Origin: Amphibalanus amphitrite
Lineage: Eukaryota; Arthropoda; Thecostraca; Balanomorpha; Balanidae
Reading direction: 5' to 3'
DNA: 64,000 bases
Assembly (NCBI RefSeq): GCF_019059575.1
Contig: NW_024882875.1
Location: 1-64,000 of the forward strand
Part shown: in pieces, positions 33,301 through 38,112 of the stretch
Layout: each line of letters begins with the position of its first letter
Numbering within the stretch: position 1 is the stretch's first letter
Program-made: the position numbers and the translations under genes
The notes under the pieces: generated by a model
Databases searched by the model: none
What the model was told of the DNA's origin: nothing
The model's input: the letters and a program-made list of their open reading frames with translations, nothing else

Positions 33301-36168
33301 AAACAAACAGCGATTGTTGGCGCACCTAATTATCATTAGGTATATTTACAATTACGTTCCAGAATAACTTAGGTAGGTACATTTCTTTACAAATAACCAA
33401 ATACAAATTATTTAACTTCTCTCTACCAGATAGGCACTAGTTGGGCCAAGGCGGCACTAACCGTGCAAACAAAGTTGCCAGGGCTTCATACAAGCTGGCG
33501 TAAAAATAGCTGCAACATTGCCACTTGGCGACAAACGGCGCTGCAAAATCCTTTTAGATATGACGTTGTGTTTGAAGAATAAATGGCCCCAGATGCATCT
33601 GGAGACATGTGGTCCAAATGTGGTGCCACTGCTGGCTCGAAATGCGGTGCTGAAATGGTATATTCTCTCAGTGATGGCGCTATACCCTGTGGAAGGCACT
33701 CACAGAGCAATACGACTTCGGTTGTAGGGCTAAACATGCAATCCTTACGCACTATTGGTATGTTCTTGCACCAGTGCTTAGGACCCATTTGCCGAATACC
33801 TGCTAATTTGTTTTGGCTATCGGAATATTGCAAATGACATTCGTCATTTCAAGAACTTTACCTTTTAAATGTGACAACTATCTTATAGACCACTAAATCA
33901 ATCAAAACAAAACAAAATGGAGTTGCCTAGTTTTCCAGTTTCCTTTCACGATTGATAGACAAATTTGAATACCCATTTCATTTCAATGTCTGCCGCGATG
34001 CGCTGACGCAGCTCTACATATATCACGTCCTGTAAGCCCACTCGTAAGAAGATTTTGAACTAAGTCGCCTGGCTCCTCGACGGGGGCAGGATCTTAGGGA
34101 GACAGAAATCTAATCACAACGAGATCTCATTTAGACGGTCGAGGCGGCTGCCGTTTTATTGGAGCGGCCGACTGTCGTGAGGAGGGTGTTATTCTCGACT
34201 CAACGACGCTGAGAGGACGCTAGATTTCCCCCGTCTTATCAACGCGGTTGCAGCAGGACGCGAGCTCTTCATATCAACAGTTGAGAGGAAGGCAATATCC
34301 TCATTTCAACAACTACATAATGCGAGATGGGTATTGTCGTAATCTCACCGACTATAAAGAGGACTCAATATGGACCATAAAACATGTATCACACGACACT
34401 TTCATATTGTGACCCCCGGTGACCTGACCTCGCTGTGGGGGGGGGCCCTCCCTGTCGGGGGGCCGAAACGGCCCCTCCCTGTCCTTTTCCGACGATATCT
34501 CCTAAACAGCTAGAGATATCGCCACCAAACTTTCAGGACCCCTCCGGGCATCAATTTTACACATTGTGACCAAAATTTGTTCCAGAGGCTATGATAGGTT
34601 GGCCACAAATGACGTCAGAATGACGTCATGTTCTGTCATTTTCGACCGAAAAAAAGACCTTCGCGAGAAGACCTGTCAGGCCTACAGATTTGAAGATACA
34701 GAAAAATGGTCAAGACATAAAAGGTGTAGAATTAACAGGGCTACAAAACTTCGATCTCGGATTTTTGAAATTTTTGAGTTTTGACCCCCAAAAATCAAAA
34801 AAGCATTTTTTGGATATATTTGCCAAAAAATCCAAAAAGTTTTTTGAGCTTCGAAAAAACCGGAATATATGTGATAGTACCTACCGTCTTCTATCCACAT
34901 ACCAAATTTCAGATCAATACCTCGTTTTTTGGCCAAGTTATAGCGAAAAAAAAAACTGTTCAAAAATGATGACGTCAAATTTTCAAACTCAATTTTTGGC
35001 AATTCTAGACATCGTAGAGCAAAACAAAGACCACCATTAGACTCTCCGTGACGAGCTGCATCGAATCGATACACATTTTATGCAAAAATATCAACTTTGA
35101 AATTTGACCTAATTTGACCTGACCTTGACCTGACCTTCACCAAAACGTGACCTAGGCTGGCCCCAAAGGCTGCCTAACCCACATAATCGCATTTTTCATG
35201 TAAAATGGACCATAAAACATGTATCACACGACACTTTCATATTGTGACCCCCGGTGACCTGACCTCGCTGTGACCTGACCTGGTATCAGTGACCTCAGAT
35301 AGCAAAGTATGTGTTTGACGAACAATGTACCATCGATGGTTTTCAATAAATTACCAGTTTACTCGATTTCACAACACATTTCTTGAAATGCCTGTGAACG
35401 GTGAAAATCCGACCTTTGACCTGACCTGTGACGTCATCGGTTTGACCTAGGTCAATGAAATTTGGTCACAAGGTAGTTCCCTGGTGGGGCTATCGAATAC
35501 CGTTTGAATTTTGAAAATCGGCCGGTAAATTTCCGAAATCTTAGGGGGGGCCGAAACGGCCCCTCCCCTACGGGCGGTAGGGTCCGCCGATAGCCCTACG
35601 GGGCGCGGGTTAACTCAAAGTGGTCAGATTGATGTTATACTCGACTCATCGACGGCAGAGAGGAGGACAGTATACTAACAAAGCCCATAGGACGGTATAC
35701 GCGACTCACCGAGCCGAAAAACAGACTGTTTATCTCGACTCACAGAGCCGAGAGGACGGTATACCTACTGGACTCACCAACAGCCGAGAGGACGGTATAC
35801 TCGACTCACAGAGCCGAGAGGACGCTATACTGGACTCACCAACAGCCGAGAGGACGGTATACTCGACTCACAGAGCCGAAAGGACGGTATACTGGACTCA
35901 CCAACAGCCGAGAGGACGGTATACTGGACTCACCAACAGCCGAGAGGAGGGTATACTGGACTCACCAACAGCTGAGAGGACGGTATACTCGACTCACAGA
36001 GCCGAGAGGAGGGTATACTCGACTCACAGAGCCGAGAGGAGCTGGTATACTGGACTCACCGACGGCCGATAAGAGGACGTTGTCCAGCAGCAGCGAAACG
36101 TACACGAGCGAAGTGACCACTGATCGCGTCGGACTGGCCTCGGCCTCATCCGACTGTTCCGCCACCAT
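13864..36168 (-). CDS. VMAT: SLC18 vesicular amine transporter, VMAT-like (8 exons; C-tail exon not found)
   Basis: Proton-coupled antiporter of the major facilitator superfamily that loads amines into secretory vesicles; 12 TM segments are expected in vesicle membranes. Eight exons (36168-36060, 33017-32511, 31570-31487, 30582-30400, 30180-29969, 29783-29640, 28326-28140, 14000-13864) join in phase through GT/AG sites into 521 codons; mammalian VMATs are about 515-525 aa. Family landmarks: TM1 LLLDN (D29), a long luminal loop with two N-glycosylation sequons (N75, N108), TM2 SSKA (K169), TM4 ARAIQGVGSS (R220), YPNERERSRVMG after TM4, TM7 LEPTLP, KWQLG before TM8, TM10 GIGIVD (D438), TM12 GFGWLL. 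The TM11 acidic residue of VMATs is Gln here (Q466). VMAT fits better than VAChT (LLDN, YLIGT), but a diverged paralogue such as insect portabella is possible. Introns carry transposons and junction-derived minisatellites. Confidence 0.93.
14001..14125. repeat. Minisatellite abutting the exon 8 acceptor
   Basis: Degenerate units of GGCGGGGTCAC/GGGTCACAG (about 15-25 bp) fill the last part of intron 7 beside the exon 8 acceptor. The units are intronic and do not include exon sequence. Confidence 0.65.
14126..14933. other. Intron 7 sequence, no feature recognised
   Basis: Within the 14-kb intron between SLC18 exons 7 and 8. Two short similar patches (GGTGGCACCGCCACTGATGGCGATGTTA-type, near 14360 and 14670) hint at an old repeat. 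Confidence 0.4.
14934..15839. mobile_element. MITE with TAGGGGAGAGTGGGGC termini
   Basis: Perfect inverted termini of about 22 bp: TAGGGGAGAGTGGGGCAATG at 14934 and its complement ending at 15839 (GCCATTGCCCCACTCTCCCCTA). Sub-terminal GGTAATGCCGGCC recurs inverted at about 15620 (GGCCGGCATTACC). Non-coding interior, about 0.9 kb. Related termini bound 38113-40405, and diverged ones bound 21412-23580. Confidence 0.82.
15840..16369. other. No gene recognised
   Basis: Intron 7 sequence; a short GATGGCGGTGTT-type motif recurs. No exon. Confidence 0.4.
16370..16400. repeat. Isolated CAGGGGCGGATCTAGG transposon terminus
   Basis: CAGGGGCGGATCTAGG at about 16368-16383 matches the terminus of the element at 24454 (CAGGGGCGGATCCAGG). 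No matching right end is evident before 19 kb, so this is a fragment or the mate has decayed. Confidence 0.5.
16523..17714. mobile_element. TTAA-flanked MITE-like element 3 (loop CTATTTATAG)
   Basis: TTAA at 16523-16526 and 17711-17714. Terminus CCCGCGCCCCACTGGGG on the left and its complement CCCCAGTGGGGCGCGGG on the right. Both ends have G-run/C-run hairpins with matching loops (CTATTTATAG left, CTATGAATAG right). The interior carries twin palindromes TGACGTCA at 16700-16707 and 16711-16718 and many TGACCT/AGGTCA words (17190-17560). No open frame of interest. Confidence 0.82.
17715..18880. other. Transposon-derived sequence with a 40-bp tandem duplication
   Basis: 17715-18330 continues with TGACCT/AGGTCA-type words, like the interior of the TTAA family, possibly a fragment of another copy. 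ACCGTGCAGAGGCTTACTTA plus flanking T-run is present twice in tandem (about 18402-18475). No exon is seen. Confidence 0.5.
18885..19690. repeat. Degenerate GC-rich satellite (GCCAGCGTGGGGCCCTCTGAG)
   Basis: Irregular 25-40-bp units built on GGCCAGCGTGGGGCCCTC and TCTGAGGCC recur through this stretch. The same kind of unit in opposite orientation fills about 38335-39150. Open frames of 70-128 codons here are repeat artefacts. Confidence 0.65.
19938..21157. mobile_element. TTAA-flanked MITE-like element 4 (loop CTATTTTTTG)
   Basis: TTAA at 19938-19941 and 21154-21157. The left end is CCCGCACCCTGGTGGGG plus TCTGTTTATAACGCGACC and a G-run hairpin GGGGCTATTTTTTGCCCC. The right end is the hairpin GGGGCAAAAAATAGCCCC followed by CACCAGGTCGCGGG. 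Twin TGACGTCA palindromes lie at 20967-20974 and 20978-20985. AGGTCA direct-repeat clusters lie at 20280-20340 and 20455-20500. About 85-90% similar by eye to element 5. Non-coding. Confidence 0.85.
21412..23580. mobile_element. Middle nested MITE with TAGGGTAGACCGGGGC termini
   Basis: TAGGGTAGACCGGGGCAAGT at 21412 and the inverted GGGGCGTCTTGCCCC...GGCTACCCTA ending at 23580. Interior motifs GGGGCGTTTTACCCC, GGGGCAAAAAGCCCC and GGGGCTGGGGCAAAATGCCCC (21780-22200) form hairpins. Sits inside the outer element and contains TTAA element 5. Termini resemble those at 14934 and 38113. Confidence 0.72.
22272..23468. mobile_element. TTAA-flanked MITE-like element 5 (innermost of three)
   Basis: TTAA at 22272-22275 and 23465-23468. 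CCCGCGCCCTGGTGGGG on the left, CCACCAGGGCGCGGG on the right. End hairpins GGGGCTATTTTTTGCCCC and GGGGCAAAAAATAGCCCC. Twin TGACGTCA palindromes at 23277-23284 and 23288-23295. AGGTCA clusters at 22612-22650 and 22775-22805. Closely related to element 4. Short open frames have no match to a transposase that I recognise. Confidence 0.85.
23780..24160. other. No gene recognised
   Basis: A plus-strand frame (to 24076) continues out of the GGAGCC array, but only its first part is repeat-derived. The rest (for example KDPSKALFRDAATLIVHELC) is not recognised and no splice context supports it. Possibly a relic of the carrier element. Confidence 0.35.
24165..24450. repeat. 21-bp-type minisatellite (GGGCGGCACTATGACTTCAGA)
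   Basis: About ten degenerate units of GAGGGCGGCACTATGACTTC. In frame they read as repeated TMTSEGG, which is a repeat artefact. Inverted copies of the same unit (AGTGCCGCCCTC) occur at 26475-26625, on the other side of the intervening element. Confidence 0.85.
24454..26257. mobile_element. Element with CAGGGGCGGATCC termini carrying a 1.3-kb minisatellite
   Basis: CAGGGGCGGATCCAGG at 24454 and the inverted CCTTGGATCCGCCCCTG ending at 26257. Termini of this kind are typical of hAT-like non-autonomous elements, but no 8-bp target duplication is visible, so the superfamily is a guess. The interior is dominated by the tandem array at 24795-26190. A second terminus CAGGCGCGGATCCAGG begins at 26259, suggesting a tandem or nested copy. 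Confidence 0.6.
24795..26190. repeat. 21-bp minisatellite (CAGGGGCACCACAGGCCTGC)
   Basis: Dozens of units of CCAGGGGCACCACAGGCCTG with variants (CAGAGG, CAGCGG, CACGGG). Orientation flips at about 26085, after which the complement CCTGTGGTGCCCCTGG continues to 26190. Higher-order duplication is visible: 25020-25260 and 25370-25600 are similar blocks. Frames of up to 187 codons in this array are artefacts. Confidence 0.92.
26258..26657. repeat. Hairpin and inverted minisatellite
   Basis: GCCGCCCTCCGCCGCC is followed by GGCGGCGGAGGGCGGC (26317-26351), a strong GC hairpin ending in T-run. At 26475-26625 the unit AGTGCCGCCCTC is the reverse complement of the 24165-24450 array. Confidence 0.7.
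26658..27475. mobile_element. Probable partial TTAA-family element 7 (loop CGAAATTCG)
   Basis: The right end shows the family architecture: GGGCGAAATTCGCCCC hairpin, GTTCCATTGCGCGTG, TTAA at about 27472-27475. The left boundary (TTAATGTCGCCCCC at 26658) lacks the matching terminus, so the left end is diverged or truncated. The interior starts with several AGGTCA/TGACCT words (26800-26850). Lower confidence than the other copies. Confidence 0.5.
27476..27954. other. Intron 7 sequence, no exon recognised
   Basis: A run of AGGTC pentamers (GGTCAGGTCAGGTCAGC) lies at about 27914-27930. The overlapping plus and minus open frames are not recognisable proteins. Confidence 0.4.
27955..28139 (-). repeat. 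Tandem partial copies of the SLC18 exon 7 / intron junction
   Basis: On the minus strand, exon 7 ends TCGCCTACTCCGTGG before GTACGT. Four diverged copies of this junction follow in the intron: CGCCTACTCCGTGG then GTAAGT (about 28101-28119), CGCCCACTCCGTGT then GTAAGT (about 28058-28077), CACCAACTCCATGG then ATAGGT (about 28010-28030) and CGCCCACTCCGTGG then GTAGCA (about 27970-27992). At least two retain a consensus 5' splice site. Spacing is about 40-45 bp. Confidence 0.75.
28140..28326 (-). CDS. VMAT: SLC18 exon 7 (TM10-TM11)
   Basis: Acceptor GGCCGCAG, donor GTACGT at 28139. Encodes TM10 CIGLGIGIVDASLMP (conserved Asp D438), the short loop LVERHGLLDGYGAVYALSQ, and TM11. Gln466 occupies the position of the TM11 Asp of VMATs. 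The donor is followed by tandem partial copies of the exon end (27955-28139). Confidence 0.92.
28327..29639. other. VMAT: SLC18 intron 6
   Basis: About 1.3 kb between exons 6 and 7, phase 0. No mobile element or nested gene is recognised. A GC-rich patch at 28800-28900 has no coding support. Confidence 0.7.
29640..29783 (-). CDS. VMAT: SLC18 exon 6 (TM8-TM9)
   Basis: A 48-codon phase-0 exon. Acceptor GCCGGCAG, donor GTAAGA. Begins KWQLGSVFIPDSLGYLIGTH, closely matching VMAT KWQLGxxFLPxxxxYLIGT, followed by LGRWRTAAAAMMTVG (TM9). Confidence 0.93.
29969..30180 (-). CDS. VMAT: SLC18 exon 5 (central cytosolic loop and TM7)
   Basis: Acceptor TTATCCAG, donor GTGGGC. The acidic stretch LPEEEEGEQEG forms the cytosolic loop between the two halves. 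TM7 is AAVGISTSVMAILEPTLPAW and keeps the conserved Glu of LEPxLP. Confidence 0.92.
30400..30582 (-). CDS. VMAT: SLC18 exon 4 (TM5-TM6)
   Basis: Acceptor CCGATAG, donor GTGAGC. Encodes GLSAVADLYPNERERSRVMG, then TM5 with GVLIGYPFGG and TM6 (FWLLTLVLIGLL). The Asp found in VMAT TM6 (LLDG) aligns with a hydrophobic residue here. Confidence 0.92.
30401..31486. other. VMAT: SLC18 introns 3 and 4 region
   Basis: Intron 3 (31486-30583, about 0.9 kb) lies upstream of exon 4. Intron 4 (30399-30181) and intron 5 (29968-29784) are short. Nothing apart from the listed exons is recognised in them. Confidence 0.6.
31487..31570 (-). CDS. VMAT: SLC18 exon 3 (TM3-TM4)
   Basis: An 84-nt exon between ATTTCAG and the donor GTCAGT. 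It encodes FAVASGVSALFLARAIQGVG followed by SSCIAVS, matching the SLC18 TM4 signature with the conserved Arg (R220). Phases 1 and 1 agree with the neighbouring exons. Confidence 0.92.
31571..32510. other. VMAT: SLC18 intron 2
   Basis: A 940-bp phase-1 intron between GTAAGT and ATTTCAG. 31790-32040 holds overlapping open frames on both strands, but none resembles a known protein. Confidence 0.6.
32511..33017 (-). CDS. VMAT: SLC18 exon 2 (luminal loop, TM2 and start of TM3)
   Basis: The acceptor CCCGCAG precedes T at 33017. The split Val codon continues into PMMPAFL, matching the family's VVPIIPxxL after TM1. The loop of about 115 residues is Pro/Ala-rich with NLS and NAS sequons, longer than in mammalian VMATs. 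RIGVLLSSKAFVQLL is TM2. The exon ends at 32511 with the donor GTAAGT. The 272-codon frame overlapping it in another frame is a GC-rich shadow. Confidence 0.92.
33018..34150. other. VMAT: SLC18 intron 1, exon 2 side
   Basis: 33025-33180 next to the exon 2 acceptor has degenerate units of GTGAGGGAYTGCGGKCAC (about 50 bp apart). The remainder shows no feature. Confidence 0.5.
34155..34369. repeat. Old, decayed part of the intron 1 junction minisatellite
   Basis: Diverged units such as TCTCGACTCAACGACGCTGAG and TCAACAGTTGAGAGGAAGG resemble the array at 35640-36053. They lie on the far side of TTAA element 6, so the element appears to have inserted into a longer, older array. Confidence 0.5.
34370..35613. 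mobile_element. TTAA-family element 6, rearranged left end (loop CCGAAACGG)
   Basis: The right end is canonical: GGGGCCGAAACGGCCCC hairpin, GGGTCCGCCGATAGCCC, CTACGGGGCGCGGG, TTAA at 35610-35613. The left end has the matching hairpin GGGGCCGAAACGGCCCC (about 34457-34474) but no TTAA terminus. Instead it starts with a 68-bp segment (34370-34437) identical to an internal segment (35205-35272). Twin TGACGTCA palindromes lie at 34610-34617 and 34621-34628. Orientation is opposite to elements 4 and 5. Confidence 0.75.
35640..36053 (-). repeat. Tandem array of SLC18 exon 1 5' splice-site copies
   Basis: Twelve units of 30-33 bp. Read on the minus strand, each carries a version of the exon 1 end plus donor: the real junction is CGGCCGTCGGTGAGTCC, and array units are CGGCTGTTGGTGAGTCC or CGGCTCTGTGAGTCGAG, followed by AGTATACC and the next CGTCCTCT. 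The GTGAGT 5' splice-site consensus is intact in eleven of twelve. Two unit types alternate (GTTGGTGAGTCC and CTCTGTGAGTCG), showing higher-order duplication. Confidence 0.88.
36060..36168 (-). CDS. VMAT: SLC18 exon 1 (N-terminus and TM1)
   Basis: Starts at ATG 36168-36166 in a good context (GCT ATG G). It encodes MVAEQSDEAEASPTRSVV, then TM1 with the family's LLLDN motif. The exon ends after one base of a Val codon. The 5' splice site GTGAGT lies at 36059-36054. The frame stays open upstream of this ATG, but with no further ATG for at least 19 codons, so this is the best start. Confidence 0.88.
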
Positions 36169-36690
36169 AGCGCCGTCCCGAGTGGGACCGACCTGACCTG
36201 ACCTGACCTGACACCCGTCCCTCACTGGGGACGTCCGCTCTGTGACCGGCAGCAGCGCCGAGTGAGCTCCGCTCCGGTCGGTCCCAGAGCTCGTCGCATC
36301 ACCTATCTGACGGCGGCGGCACAGGCGGCCGCGGAGGGCCGCGCCCGGTTATCGAGGCCGTGCAGGCCGCCGCGCCGGCACATCACTCTTGTTTGGCGGT
36401 GCGGCCGGGCCGTGAGGCGCACTATCTGCGGTGGCCATACCGCCGGCGTCGGCACGTCACCGGTGGGCCGCCGTCGCCGCCATAAGTCGGTGTCGATCCG
36501 AAGGGGCCACTCGGCTGTCGGTGGGCTCTGCCGCAGAGCCGCGCCGGAGCCAGCCGTCACTGACACCGAGCTCCGTGGGAGGCGGACGGGCGACTCTCGG
36601 AGATCCGGCGTACCCGCTCGGCTGCTTACTGTTGATCAGCACGGACCTTTGCGAGGCGCACTGCCAGAGAAGACATTTTAAAACCCATGA
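36169..36690 (-). promoter_or_regulatory. VMAT: CpG-rich upstream region / putative 5' UTR and promoter of SLC18
   Basis: GC- and CpG-rich for about 500 bp directly upstream of the start codon, then AT-rich. Five tandem AGGTC pentamers lie at 36189-36212, giving overlapping AGGTCA nuclear-receptor half-site words 21-44 bp before the ATG. No TATA box is evident. Long frames on both strands here are composition artefacts. The transcription start cannot be placed. Confidence 0.45.
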
Positions 36691-36792
36691 ACTAATTGAC
36701 CGATAAGAATGCAAGAATAGCTTTGCTAATGCCTTTCCTTGTTTTCACAGTCGCAGGGATAATCATTTAGGTACTCGACATTGGCCAGTCCA

Positions 36793-37809
36793 CACTGAAA
36801 ACAATTTCACCCAAAACTGGCGAGTAAACCGGTGCCTCGCGGGTACCCCTATCCGCAACCATTTTTAACCACCCTCCCAGGAGTCAATTTAGGACCTAAC
36901 ACTTTCGCAATTCACTCTGGAGAGTAGTAACCCTCCACGACTATTCGCGCACCAGTGGCTCGCGACCCCTCCATCGAAAGGTATTCATCGACGCCTACCT
37001 GGCAGCAGCGCCCCACAAACCCCTAGGAGATGGGGTTACCCTCCACGCCTACCCTTCGCCGATCAAGTCACGAGGGCCAAAAAAACTCCCACGCTTGACC
37101 AAATTTGCGAGAAAATATCTATATTTTAGCAATCTCACACCTAGAAAACATCGGTGAGAAAGTTTCACATCGGTGGGAAAGGTCAAATCGAATTCCCATA
37201 GAAATTTCGACATGACTCAGTCACCGGCAGTCATGCAGACCGCCCGAAATCAAGAAGATGTGTCGCCGCTGCTTTCGTGACCTATATAAGAATCAAAATG
37301 GTCTCACTTGGTAGTTTCGGAAGAAAAGGCGTTGCCAATCGTCCCGTGATGAATGTTGCAGAGGTTTTAAAGATGCACCCACTTTCGCCCCCACTTGAAA
37401 ACCGCCAAACAATGTGCCAACATAGGTATCATTGGTTAAAAAAAAGTTAAAAAATTGTTGTAATTCAAAACTGTATGAGACAACGCCATCTAGTTGTAAC
37501 AGTAGATCCAACTCCTTCAGGGCAGGTTATGTAAAGGTTCGCCATCCACGGATACGCGTTTACGATACCTCGAGTAGTTCCAACTCTTTCAGTGAGGGCT
37601 GTGCCAATGACTCGACACCCGCGGGGACAATATCCGGTGCTGGGTAGCTACCTTACTGCAGACTGTGGGTACAGTGCATATTTACGAGTAATAAGGCAGG
37701 CAAGTCTGCTTACCCTCTACCTAGAATCTGGACAAGGCGAGTTAATACACATATACCACCCGCAGAGCAACGCTTAACTCGCCAGCTTCGAGTGAAATTG
37801 TTTTCAGTG
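36793..37809. mobile_element. MITE with CACTGAAAACAATTTCAC termini
   Basis: Inverted termini of about 33 bp: CACTGAAAACAATTTCACCC then AAAACTGGCGAGT (36793 onward), and the inverted ACTCGCCAGC...GTGAAATTGTTTTCAGTG ending at 37809, with a few mismatches. Interior of 1.0 kb has no credible coding sequence. The target site is not obvious. Confidence 0.72.
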
Positions 37810-38112
37810 CATAGGTGATTGGGATGGATTTTAACTTTTCGATATAGTTCAAGGTGTCCGTAGTTAACTTTAAAACTATTTTACGAATTATTAAGTTCCA
37901 CTCAATCGTAATCGTACGTTTTCATTCATACCTACTAGGAAGCTTTAAAACTGAGCTAGCCCATTCAGCTTTTTTAATTTAGCTTCTTTGAACTACTCCA
38001 GGCAGATGAAACAAGCTAAGATATTCAAATAGGGTCCTTCTTCATACCACCGATCATGCTAGAAATGTTGCACAACGATCATTAGATCACGTTGCCAGCC
38101 ACAGACAATGCC
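37810..38112. other. No gene recognised
   Basis: AT-rich spacer between two MITEs. Confidence 0.5.

Noticed and set aside
32507..33325. 272-codon minus-strand open frame
   Set aside because: Overlaps SLC18 exon 2 in a different frame. Exon 2's own frame joins perfectly to exons 1 and 3 and matches the family.
35640..36053. CRISPR-like array of 30-33-bp repeats
   Set aside because: There are no unique spacers; units are contiguous, the genome is eukaryotic, and the unit is a copy of the adjacent exon junction.
36262..36681. 139-codon plus-strand open frame divergent from SLC18
   Set aside because: CpG-rich promoter-like region with overlapping frames on both strands; Arg-rich composition and no recognisable domain.
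37293..37511. 72-codon frame MDLLLQLDGVVSY...
   Set aside because: Lies inside the MITE at 36793-37809 and is not recognisable as a transposase fragment.
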